Source of the DNA: Candidatus Marimicrobium litorale
Lineage (GTDB): Bacteria > Pseudomonadota > Gammaproteobacteria > Pseudomonadales > Halieaceae
NCBI RefSeq assembly: GCF_026262645.1
Contig: NZ_SHNO01000001.1
Location: 930,001-994,000, forward strand
DNA: 64,000 nucleotides
Reading direction: 5' to 3'
The notes beneath the pieces are model-generated. The model did no database searches. It was not told the origin of the DNA and saw only the letters and a program-made list of their open reading frames with translations. The position numbers were made by a program, and so were the translations under genes. Each line of letters opens with the position of its first letter. Positions within the stretch are counted from its first letter, which is position 1. This document shows, piece by piece, positions 9,241-17,303 of the stretch.

Positions 9241-10530
9241 TTATTTCCGCTCGAATCGCCTGCGCAGGTAAACTGCTGCTGCATTCATCATAATCAAAAA
9301 TGCCATCAGTACCATAATCGCCGCTGAGGTTTTTTCAGTAAATCCGCGCTCTGGGCTATCGGCCCAAAGAAAAATCTGCACAGGTAACACTGTAGCGGGA
9401 TCTGTCACGCCAGCAGGCACCTCCATGATAAAAGCTACCATGCCAATCATCAGCAAAGGCGCTGTCTCACCGAGGGCCTGCGCCATGCCAATAATTGAAC
9501 CCGTTAAAATCCCTGGCATCGCAACGGGCAGCACATGGTGCAAAATCGTTTGCAATTTAGATGCGCCTACTCCCAGCGCAGCCTCATGAATCGACGGAGG
9601 TACTGCCTGTATGGCCGCCCTCGATGTGATAATTATCGTCGGCAAGGTCATTAAGGCTAACACTATACCTCCGACCAGCGGCGCCGAACGGGGCAACTCG
9701 AAAAAATTGATAAATACTGCCAAGCCCAGCAAGCCAAAAACAATGGAGGGAACCGCAGCCAGGTTGTTAATATTAATCTCGATGACATCCGTCAACCGAT
9801 TCTTGGGCGCGAATTCTTCCAGATAAATGGCGGCCATGACCCCAATCGGAAACGCCAAACAAAAGGTCACCAGCAGGGTATATAACGAACCCACCAATGC
9901 CGCTTTGATTCCCGCTAACTCAGGCTCTCTGGAATCACCCGCAAGAAAAAACGTTGTATTAAAGCGTAACTCAGTCCTCCCCTCCTCACGCAGAGTATTC
10001 AGCCACCTCATCTGTACATCTTTTACCTTGCGCTCTGCCTCCTCCGTGGCGGCCGTTACCTGTCCCTTCAAATAGCTGCTCGCCTCGGAATGAGCCAGAA
10101 GCCAGATGTTCCGTTTCTTCCCGACTAATGCGGGATCGGCAACCACCATATCGCGCAGCGAATACTCCGCGCCAATGCTGATCAAACGATAAAGGCGCCG
10201 CTTCTCTGCGCGAATGGAGACGTCCGGAAACATCTCCCGCAAACTGAGTTTTATAACAGCGCCGTAGTCCGCGCGCGCCAGGTCTTCTGACGTAAAATCT
10301 TGAGGCAGTTCAAGGCTTTCCCGATCAAAGTCAACCGTCACCTTGATGTAGTGCTGTGTAAATGCGGGAGTTCCCTTAATGATAATGTCTGCAAGCAACA
10401 GAAACAGAAAAACAAATCCTGCAAGAACAGCCAGCATCCCATACAAGCGGAACCTTCGCTCACGAGCATAGCGCTTGCGTAACGATGCCTGTATCAACGC
10501 AGTTGTGCGGTAGTCCTCATTCTTATTCAT
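9241..10530 (-). CDS. pstA: Phosphate ABC transporter permease PstA (long form)
   Basis: Inner-membrane permease half of the phosphate importer. It is 429 aa against ~296 in E. coli. The extra length is an N-terminal cytoplasmic stretch, a first helix (about 33-52) and a large periplasmic region (about 55-205) before the six-helix transport core. The core carries the EAALGVGASKLQTILHHVLP coupling loop. This long form is common in Pseudomonas and marine gammaproteobacteria (N-terminal DUF3333-type region, from memory). The ATG overlaps the pstC stop by 8 nt (ATGAATAA). Confidence 0.95.
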   Translation of the reverse strand: MNKNEDYRTTALIQASLRKRYARERRFRLYGMLAVLAGFVFLFLLLADIIIKGTPAFTQHYIKVTVDFDRESLELPQDFTSEDLARADYGAVIKLSLREMFPDVSIRAEKRRLYRLISIGAEYSLRDMVVADPALVGKKRNIWLLAHSEASSYLKGQVTAATEEAERKVKDVQMRWLNTLREEGRTELRFNTTFFLAGDSREPELAGIKAALVGSLYTLLVTFCLAFPIGVMAAIYLEEFAPKNRLTDVIEININNLAAVPSIVFGLLGLAVFINFFELPRSAPLVGGIVLALMTLPTIIITSRAAIQAVPPSIHEAALGVGASKLQTILHHVLPVAMPGILTGSIIGMAQALGETAPLLMIGMVAFIMEVPAGVTDPATVLPVQIFLWADSPERGFTEKTSAAIMVLMAFLIMMNAAAVYLRRRFERK

Positions 10531-11908
10531 ACTGTTCTCGATACCGCCTTACTACATAAAGAGCGACGATGTTCAGCAGTAAGGTGACAAAAAACAGGAC
10601 AAGCCCCAGCGCAAAGGCAGCGAGGGTCTTTGGACTGTCGAATTCCTGATCGCCGACAAGCAAGGTAACAATTTGTACTGTAATCGTTGTCACTGCCTCC
10701 AGTGGGTTAATTGTCAGCTTGGCAGATAATCCAGCCGCCATGACCACGATCATGGTCTCCCCAATAGCGCGGGATGCAGCAAGGAGAATACCACCAACAA
10801 TGCCGGGCAGAGCAGCGGGGAGAACCACGCGCCTGATTGTTTCGCTCATCGTTGCGCCCATACCAAGGGAAGCCTCCCTCAAGCTATCAGGCACTGCATT
10901 AATAATATCGTCTGACAGGGACATCACGAACGGGATTATCATAATCCCCATCACCAAGCCGGCAGCCAGAGCACTTTCTGAGGCCACACTCAGGCCCATT
11001 GACTCACCCAGGCGCCTGATAAACGGTGCGACCGTGAGAGCGGCGAAGAAACCGTAGACCACCGTAGGCACGCCAGCGAGGACTTCCAGCACAGGCTTGG
11101 TCACTGCACGAAAGCGTCTGGACGCATACTCGCTGAGATAAATGGCCGACATCAACCCGACGGGTACGGCTATGAACAGGGCAACGATGGAAATCAGCAA
11201 GGTACCAACCAGCAAGGGTATAAAGCCAAACGACCCCGAGGCCCCCACCTGATCGGATCGGATTGCCATCTGGGGACTCCACTGCAAACCAAACAGAAAA
11301 TCGATAACGGGTACGGCCTGAAAAAAGCGAACCGCCTCAAACAATACAGACAGAACAATCCCCAGAGTCGTTAGTACAGCGATAAAGGAACAGATAAAAA
11401 GCATCCATTCCAGCATATTCTCCACATGGTTACGCGCACGCAGAGTCGGCTTGATCCGCCTGAGAGCCAACAAAGCGCCTGCAACAGCAGCCACGAGCAC
11501 AACAATGATTTTTTTGTAGGCAAGCGAAGCGGATATCTCGCGGTAATGTTGCGCCGCCGCTACCTGCGCCTCATCGAGGCCAGCCTCATCAATCTGGTCC
11601 AACGCAAAACTTTGCAGCTGGTTATAGTAGAGACCCAGTTGATCGGTGCTCAAAGCGCGCACCTCTGGTGTTAGACCCGAAATGACCGAACTATAGATTA
11701 GACTACTTTCGAGTCCGGTCCAGACCAGCAGGATTGCGACAGAAGGTAAAAAGGCCCAGGCAGCCGCCATATAACCATAATGCTTTGGGAGCGAATGTAG
11801 AGAAGCACCACCGCGCGTCTTGGCTATTAGCTGAGAACGCGTTCGCCCCAGAAAAAAGCTGACGACACAAAAGGCGATCAATACCAGAAACGCTGTGATT
11901 GTCTGCAT
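10523..11908 (-). CDS. pstC: Phosphate ABC transporter permease PstC (long form)
   Basis: Partner permease of PstA. It is 461 aa against ~319 in E. coli. An N-terminal helix pair flanks a region of about 80-120 residues (TPEVRALSTDQLGLYYNQLQ) that is predicted periplasmic, then comes a third helix (about 135-150) and the transport core. The coupling loop is REASLGMGATMSETIRRVVL. It starts 99 bp after pstS in the direction of transcription. I see no convincing Pho box in that gap, so it probably relies on read-through from pstS. Confidence 0.95.
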   Translation of the reverse strand: MQTITAFLVLIAFCVVSFFLGRTRSQLIAKTRGGASLHSLPKHYGYMAAAWAFLPSVAILLVWTGLESSLIYSSVISGLTPEVRALSTDQLGLYYNQLQSFALDQIDEAGLDEAQVAAAQHYREISASLAYKKIIVVLVAAVAGALLALRRIKPTLRARNHVENMLEWMLFICSFIAVLTTLGIVLSVLFEAVRFFQAVPVIDFLFGLQWSPQMAIRSDQVGASGSFGFIPLLVGTLLISIVALFIAVPVGLMSAIYLSEYASRRFRAVTKPVLEVLAGVPTVVYGFFAALTVAPFIRRLGESMGLSVASESALAAGLVMGIMIIPFVMSLSDDIINAVPDSLREASLGMGATMSETIRRVVLPAALPGIVGGILLAASRAIGETMIVVMAAGLSAKLTINPLEAVTTITVQIVTLLVGDQEFDSPKTLAAFALGLVLFFVTLLLNIVALYVVRRYREQYE

Positions 11909-12007
11909 TACGCTACAGTGCCTTCAGTGACCTGACCGTATATCATTTATATAAAATCTCACCGCGCACCCCGACTGAGCGTGTTTGAAACGGCCAGTAC
12001 GGCTTAG

Positions 12008-13162
12008 CTACATTTCCAGCTGTCTAAGGGTTTTAATGTCTTCCCGGACTGCATCGCGCTCGGCATTCTCCAGCGGAATCAAACCCCGTTCCGTAAGATA
12101 ACCGTCCTCGCCCATAGCCCGGTTGGAGGTGAACTCTACGGCATATTCCTGGATACCCGGAATTTTCCCGACATGTGCCCCCTTGATATAGAAATACAGT
12201 GGACGTGATACCGGATAATTACCACTGGCTATACTTTCGAAACTAGGGGCTACTCCGTCCACCACCGAACCCTGAACTTTGTCCCCATTCTCCTCAAGAA
12301 AGCTGTAACCAAAAATACCCACCGCATTCGGGTTGGCTTCCAGTTTCTGTACAATCAGGTTGTCATTTTCACCAGCTTCAATATAAACGCCATCCTCGCG
12401 CACCGCATAAACTAATGCCTTGAAAACGTCCTTGCCTTTCGGCGCCTTGCCTTTACTCTGAGCTATTGCATCGTATACGGCACCAGATACACCCAGTTTT
12501 TTCATGACCGTTCTGATTTCACTCTCCTGGTCTGCCCCTAGTTTGTAAAGGAATTTAAGGTCGCCATTGGACTTAGCGCCTCCGGCCATGGCTAGTTCCA
12601 CAAACGCATCACGCGTTCCGGAAGTGGGCGGCGGGCCCAGAACCTCGATGTTAACGGCCGGCAACTGCGGATTAACATCCTTCCAGGTGTTGTACGGATT
12701 GGCGATCAATTCACTGTTCTTGCCCGGCACATCCTTGGCCAGGGCAAGGTAGACGTCGCGCAGACTCAGCGTCAACTGGGGGGCCTTTGCAGAGTTAGCG
12801 ATCGCGATTCCATCGTACCCCACTAACACCTCGACGACATTGTCAACGCCGTTGGACTGGCAGTTATCAAATTCACTTTTTTTAATGCGTCGCGAAGCAT
12901 TCGTCACATCAGGCGTGTTAGCTCCAACACCGGAACAAAACAGCTTCAAACCGCCACCAGTGCCAGTAGACTCGATTTTTGGTGATTTGAAATCTGTCGA
13001 TCTACCAAACCGCTCAGCGACAACAGTGGCAAACGGATAAACAGTTGAGGAGCCCACGATGCTGATTGTATCGCGGCTTGCTGCAGGAGCAGTGGTAGAC
13101 GCTCCCAGCAAAGCTGCCACGGCCGCTGATTGGAAGAGCATTATGACGTTCGTTTTCATCAT
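12008..13162 (-). CDS. pstS: Periplasmic phosphate-binding protein PstS
   Basis: Captures phosphate in the periplasm and delivers it to PstCA. It is 384 aa. It has a signal peptide (residues ~1-27, ending TTAPA before ASRD) and the N-terminal phosphate-binding segment IVGSSTVYPFATVVAERFG. Further binding-loop signatures are STGTGGGLKLFC and GPPPTSGTRDAFVELA. It belongs to the Pseudomonas-type PstS group rather than the shorter E. coli type. ATG 13162 has a GGAG motif 7 nt upstream. A predicted Pho box lies 70-87 bp upstream. Confidence 0.96.
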   Translation of the reverse strand: MMKTNVIMLFQSAAVAALLGASTTAPAASRDTISIVGSSTVYPFATVVAERFGRSTDFKSPKIESTGTGGGLKLFCSGVGANTPDVTNASRRIKKSEFDNCQSNGVDNVVEVLVGYDGIAIANSAKAPQLTLSLRDVYLALAKDVPGKNSELIANPYNTWKDVNPQLPAVNIEVLGPPPTSGTRDAFVELAMAGGAKSNGDLKFLYKLGADQESEIRTVMKKLGVSGAVYDAIAQSKGKAPKGKDVFKALVYAVREDGVYIEAGENDNLIVQKLEANPNAVGIFGYSFLEENGDKVQGSVVDGVAPSFESIASGNYPVSRPLYFYIKGAHVGKIPGIQEYAVEFTSNRAMGEDGYLTERGLIPLENAERDAVREDIKTLRQLEM

Positions 13163-13215
13163 TTAAAGACTCCAGTAATTAGTGGTTTTGAGTATCCGCT
13201 AATGCGCACTGGTGC

Positions 13216-13249
13216 AGTCTAATTCCGCTTTGTTACGTTTTCGTTACAG
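13216..13249 (-). promoter_or_regulatory. Predicted Pho box and -10 of pstS
   Basis: The minus strand reads CTGTAAC-GAAA-ACGTAAC (13249-13232). The first half fits the degenerate Pho-box half CTGT(C/A)A(C/T) exactly; the second matches its last five bases. TAGACT (13221-13216) lies exactly 10 bp downstream as -10. Confidence 0.7.
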
Positions 13250-13298
13250 CAACTGTAAAAGACCAAACTAGACAGCCGCTGCCGCCTGTTAATCGTTT

Positions 13299-14018
13299 TT
13301 AACCTTTTGGGGCATGCTCATGAAGACCATCGAGGCCGCCATGCCTCACATCGGCGCCCTTCACAAGATATACCAAATGCTCGGCGATATTTGTCGCGTG
13401 ATCGCCTATCCGCTCCAGGCTCCGCAGCGCCCACATCTCATTTAATATCACCCCAATTTTTCGCGAATCTTCAAGCATGAATGTCGCCAGACTACGCATC
13501 GCAGATCCGTACTGTCGGTCGACCTCTTCGTCACCCCTGACCACGTCAACGGCCTGCTCCACTTCCAGCCGCGCGAACGCATCCAGGGCTCGATGCAACA
13601 TACTGCCTACAAGCTCGCCGATCTGGCGCACTTCCGCAAAATTAGAGGGAGATATGCCGTCGTCAGACATTCTTATCGTTTGCTGTGCAATTTTTGCGGC
13701 CTCGTCGCCAATGCGTTCGAGGTCAGTATTAACCTTGATAATTGCGATCACCAAACGCAAGTCGCTTGCCGTGGGCTGCCGTCTCGCGATGATAGTGGCA
13801 CAGGCATCGTCAATCGACATCTCCATCTGGTTGATCTCTGCATCGCGATCAATGATGGCTTGCGCTTCACCCGTATCCATCTGTAAAAGCGCATTGATCG
13901 CGCTCGTAAGCTGCTGCTCTACGGCTCCGCCCATGGACAACATCTGGTTACGGAGTGACTCAAGCTCCGTATTGAATGTCGCGGAAATATGATGCTGGTA
14001 ATCTTCTTTTTTAAGCAA
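13299..14018 (-). CDS. phoU: Phosphate signalling protein PhoU
   Basis: Cytoplasmic metal-binding helical-bundle protein that links the Pst transporter to PhoR and restrains the Pho response. With the start at TTG 14018 it is 239 aa, matching E. coli PhoU (241). The two-fold repeat is visible through its paired ERIGD motifs (TDLERIGDEAAKIAQ and RSLERIGDHATNIAEHLVYLV). Start choice: GGAGG lies 8 nt before this TTG, inside the end of phoR, and HISATFNTELESLR then aligns with known N-termini. An in-frame start at 14069 would add 17 residues overlapping phoR. PhoU here precedes pstS instead of following pstB. Confidence 0.94.
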   Translation of the reverse strand: MLKKEDYQHHISATFNTELESLRNQMLSMGGAVEQQLTSAINALLQMDTGEAQAIIDRDAEINQMEMSIDDACATIIARRQPTASDLRLVIAIIKVNTDLERIGDEAAKIAQQTIRMSDDGISPSNFAEVRQIGELVGSMLHRALDAFARLEVEQAVDVVRGDEEVDRQYGSAMRSLATFMLEDSRKIGVILNEMWALRSLERIGDHATNIAEHLVYLVKGADVRHGGLDGLHEHAPKG

Positions 14019-14022
14019 TGCG

Positions 14023-15294
14023 CTATCCTCCAGAGGAAAAAATGAGGCTAAAAGTGCTGCCTTCGCCAATTCGGCTCTCTATAAGCAAACGCGCGCCGTG
14101 CGCAGCTGCTACATGCTTGACGATTGCAAGCCCCAGACCAGTCCCGCCAGTGGCGGAATTACGGCTGTCATCGACTCTGTAAAAGCGTTCTGTCAGGCGC
14201 GGCAGATGGACAGCGTCAATGCCAATTCCCGCATCGCTAACGCTCAATTTACTTTTATCGTGCTCTTCAAACCATGAAATAGTGACGGCGCTGTTCTCAC
14301 CACTGTATTTTATCGCGTTAATCACGAGATTCGAGACAGCGCTGTATAGTTGTTGATAGCTGCCTATCACCGAGCGCTTACTCGATAACTCAAGGAGTAA
14401 GGTCGCCTTCGGGTACGCATCTCCCAGCTCGTCCCGTAACTCCTGCAGCAAGCCTCCTATATCGACCGCCTCATCCATTCTCGCACTTTGACCGCTTTCA
14501 ATTTTCGACAGCCACAAAAGGTCGTGCAGGACGCTCTCCATCCGATGAGCCTGCTGACCCATTTGATTCAGGGGTCTTCGGTAGCGCTGCGGTAAATCTT
14601 CACCATTGGCCTCTATCGTTCCGAGATACCCAGTGATTACTGTTAACGGAGTTCGAAGTTCGTGGGAAACATTGGCAACAAAATCACTGCGCATCTTTTC
14701 CATGCGCACCGAGTCGCTTACATCACGGATGAAGAGCACGCGATCACCTTCCCCAAAATGCGTAATTTCGACACGAAGGAAAACTTTCTCACCTCCCCCT
14801 GTTGCTTCAAACTGCAGTGGCTCAGAATAATCCTGTGCCAGAAAATAGTCGGCAAACTCCGGGCCGCGCACCAGGTTAGTCAGTCGTTGTCCAGTGTCTT
14901 CAGGGTAGCGCAGCCCCAGTAGTGGCTCTGCCGATCGATTAAACCAGGCAATAATACCGTCTTCACCTACCATGACAACACCATCGCGAATGACGGCGAG
15001 AGAGCTCTGCATGTATTCTATTGTAGATTGCAATTGCGCTTGCACCTGGTCACTCTTTCGCTGATGAAAGTAGATCAGGGCGAGTAAATCGCTACATATA
15101 CCGCTCGTGTCCGGGACATTCTGCTCCGGATCACTCAGCCAACGCTGTACCTTATCTATTTCGTATAGCCAAAAACAAATGACTGCCGACAGGGTGATCA
15201 TCACCGCAGTCGCCGTGTATCCGTATATCCAACCCAGCATTGCTGCACCAAGAACCAGTAAGGCGATTTTCAGTCCAGCTTTGAGGCCACTCAT
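14023..15294 (-). CDS. phoR: Phosphate regulon sensor histidine kinase PhoR
   Basis: Membrane sensor kinase of the phosphate response. It is 423 aa with two N-terminal membrane helices (about 8-45) and no sizeable periplasmic loop. A linker and a PAS domain follow (about 95-195, VVMVGEDGIIAWFNRSAEPLLG), then the dimerisation/phosphoacceptor domain with His211 in FVANVSHELRTPLTVI. The ATPase domain has an N box (NLVINAIKYS), G1 (VSDAGIGI), F box (LTERFYRVD) and G2 (GGTGLGLAIVKHV). It lies 9 nt after phoB, with which it forms the two-component pair. Confidence 0.96.
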   Translation of the reverse strand: MSGLKAGLKIALLVLGAAMLGWIYGYTATAVMITLSAVICFWLYEIDKVQRWLSDPEQNVPDTSGICSDLLALIYFHQRKSDQVQAQLQSTIEYMQSSLAVIRDGVVMVGEDGIIAWFNRSAEPLLGLRYPEDTGQRLTNLVRGPEFADYFLAQDYSEPLQFEATGGGEKVFLRVEITHFGEGDRVLFIRDVSDSVRMEKMRSDFVANVSHELRTPLTVITGYLGTIEANGEDLPQRYRRPLNQMGQQAHRMESVLHDLLWLSKIESGQSARMDEAVDIGGLLQELRDELGDAYPKATLLLELSSKRSVIGSYQQLYSAVSNLVINAIKYSGENSAVTISWFEEHDKSKLSVSDAGIGIDAVHLPRLTERFYRVDDSRNSATGGTGLGLAIVKHVAAAHGARLLIESRIGEGSTFSLIFSSGG

Positions 15295-15303
15295 CTCACT
15301 GGA

Positions 15304-16023
15304 TCAATCGAGTTGTAAAGTGGCATTGGGAGAGAAGCGATACCCCGTGCCACGCACCGTTTGAATGACGGATGAGTAATCTCCCCACGGAGATTGCAAG
15401 GCCTTGCGTAATCGCCGGATATGAACATCCACCGTGCGCTCCTCTATGTAAACATTCACGCCCCAGACCTGATCCAGCAGCTGACCCCGCGTATACGCCC
15501 GCTCAGGGTGCGACATAAAAAACTGTAGTAAATTGAATTCAGTGGGGCCCATGACTACAGCGTGCTCTCGAATAAATACGCGCATGCTCCGGGCATCCAG
15601 CAGCAGGTCACGGACCTGATACTTGCTTCCCTCGACACTCGCTCCCGAGCCCGTGCGCCGTAGCAAGGCCTTGATACGTGCTATTAGCTCGCGTGGTGCA
15701 AAGGGTTTCGTAATGTAATCATCTGCACCCACATCCAGGCCATGAATAACATTATCCTCAGTAGTTTTTGCAGTCAGCATGATAACGGGTATTTCCCCCG
15801 TCAACTCCTCACGCTTCAGTCGCCGCAGAAGCTCGAGCCCACTTCCGCCGGGCAGCATCCAGTCCAACAGCACGATGGACGGCCGCTCGTCAACGATGAG
15901 CTGGTATGCCTGTTGAATATTTTCTGCTTCGATACACTCAAAATCAGCCATCTCGAGGGCGAGGCGAATCATATCCCTGATAGCACATTCATCATCGACT
16001 ATTAGTACTTTCGTTGAATCCAT
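15304..16023 (-). CDS. phoB: Phosphate regulon response regulator PhoB
   Basis: OmpR-family response regulator that binds Pho boxes under phosphate limitation. It is 239 aa. The receiver domain has DDE at residues 10-12, the phosphoacceptor Asp54 in VLLDWMLPG and a conserved Lys in YITKPF. The winged-helix domain (about 135-235) ends in VDVHIRRLRKAL and VQTVRGTGYRF. ATG 16023 is preferred over an upstream in-frame start at 16059, because that start would fall inside the predicted -10 (16063-16058). A Pho box upstream suggests positive autoregulation. Confidence 0.97.
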   Translation of the reverse strand: MDSTKVLIVDDECAIRDMIRLALEMADFECIEAENIQQAYQLIVDERPSIVLLDWMLPGGSGLELLRRLKREELTGEIPVIMLTAKTTEDNVIHGLDVGADDYITKPFAPRELIARIKALLRRTGSGASVEGSKYQVRDLLLDARSMRVFIREHAVVMGPTEFNLLQFFMSHPERAYTRGQLLDQVWGVNVYIEERTVDVHIRRLRKALQSPWGDYSSVIQTVRGTGYRFSPNATLQLD

Positions 16024-16057
16024 ACAGCCCAACGCCCTCGACCTCCCCGAACACCGC

Positions 16058-16091
16058 ATTAAAAACGGGAATTATGACAATTACATTACAC
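16058..16091 (-). promoter_or_regulatory. Predicted Pho box and -10 of phoBR
   Basis: The minus strand reads GTGTAAT-GTAA-TTGTCAT (16091-16074), each half close to the Pho consensus. TTTAAT (16063-16058), five of six against TATAAT, lies exactly 10 bp downstream. It is the best -10 of the three Pho promoters here. Confidence 0.7.
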
Positions 16092-16217
16092 GCGGGGTCT
16101 CAATGGCAAAACGGACTGAAAAAACCCTTTGAGGTAGCTCAGCCGAGACCACTGAAGGTTGCTAGCGTGCCGCGTAGACAACAGGCCATACTCCGCGAGG
16201 AAGTGCAATCGCCAAGC

Positions 16218-16250
16218 CTGTCAGGGGCGGCTGTGGAGCGCAGCTGACAG
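16218..16250 (-). other. Inverted repeat after the korB stop
   Basis: A perfect 7-bp pair, CTGTCAG (16250-16244) and CTGACAG (16224-16218) on the minus strand, with a 19-nt loop, begins one base after the korB TAG. No T-run follows. It may be a 3'-end stabilising hairpin or part of a factor-dependent terminator separating the oxidoreductase operon from phoBR. Confidence 0.35.
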
Positions 16251-17303
16251 CTAGCGAAGGCTCGCGTTAATGTTCACAAGCATTTTGTTACCGGGGCACA
16301 GATCTACCTCTTCGAGCTCGTTGAGCGGCCGTTGAGACGTCTCGATGACCTCGTGCAGATCGCGTGAATCCTTGTTCATATAGATGAGCCCCGTAAGAAT
16401 GTTACCCTCATTGCGGTGCTCTTCGAGGGCCCCCATCGCGGAGCGACGACTAAACGGGTCAAAAGAATCATCCACTTTGTAAAGGTGGATACTGGAACCG
16501 TCGTGGAGGGTCACCTCGTGACTGCTACCAGGCTCGTACTCCGTGGTAATTTCCTTATGCATGGGTACGAAGTCGATAGTGCCAGTAGCCTCCGAATGTT
16601 CTCGAACAAACTCGTAGCTTTTTGTAGAGGCCAGATTGTTGTTAAAGGTGACACAGGGCGAGATCACATCTATCAATGCAAACCCACGGTGAGACATTGC
16701 GGCCTTGATAAGAGGCACAAGTTGCTCCTTGTCACCAGAAAAGCTGCGGCCTATAAAAGTTGCCCCCATCTGCAAAGCGGTACCGCAGAGATCGATGGAG
16801 CTGTATAGATTCGGATCACCCTTCTTGCTCGCTGAACCCCTGTCTGCCGTGGCGGAATCTTGTCCTTTGGTCAGACCATAGCAACCATTATTCATAATGA
16901 TATACACCATATTCAGGTTACGCCGCGCCACATGCGCAAACTGACCCATTCCTATGGATGCGGTATCTCCATCACCTGATACTCCCATGTACAACAGATC
17001 GCGATTCGCCAGTGCAGCACCTGTAACGACAGACGGCATACGGCCGTGCACCGAATTAAAACCGTGTGAATTACCGAGGAAATATGTCGGCGTCTTGGAA
17101 GAGCAACCAATCCCCGAAAGTTTCGCGATTTTATGCGGCTCAATCGACAGTTCATGACACGCACGCACAATAGCGCCACTAATCGAATCATGACCACAGC
17201 CAGCGCACAGCGTTGAAATAGCGCCTTCGTAGTCCGCCTTGGTATAGCCAAGGTCATTCACCGGCAGCTCGGGGTGCCTAAATTTTGGTAGCTGATAACT
17301 CAT
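16251..17303 (-). CDS. korB: 2-oxoacid:acceptor oxidoreductase beta subunit (TPP-binding), KorB type
   Basis: Thiamine-diphosphate and 4Fe-4S subunit of a 2-oxoacid oxidoreductase, probably acting on 2-oxoglutarate (2-oxoglutarate + CoA to succinyl-CoA + CO2 + reduced carrier). It is 350 aa. Cluster ligands are Cys33 and Cys36 (CAGCGH), Cys67 (GIGCSS) and the later SPCVTFNNN Cys. The TPP motif is GDGD (110-113) to NN (138-139), and Ile-Gly-Met-Gly lies between them. It overlaps korA by ATGA and ends the operon. Substrate preference (2-oxoglutarate, pyruvate or branched 2-oxoacids) is inferred from overall similarity. Confidence 0.88.
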   Translation of the reverse strand: MSYQLPKFRHPELPVNDLGYTKADYEGAISTLCAGCGHDSISGAIVRACHELSIEPHKIAKLSGIGCSSKTPTYFLGNSHGFNSVHGRMPSVVTGAALANRDLLYMGVSGDGDTASIGMGQFAHVARRNLNMVYIIMNNGCYGLTKGQDSATADRGSASKKGDPNLYSSIDLCGTALQMGATFIGRSFSGDKEQLVPLIKAAMSHRGFALIDVISPCVTFNNNLASTKSYEFVREHSEATGTIDFVPMHKEITTEYEPGSSHEVTLHDGSSIHLYKVDDSFDPFSRRSAMGALEEHRNEGNILTGLIYMNKDSRDLHEVIETSQRPLNELEEVDLCPGNKMLVNINASLR

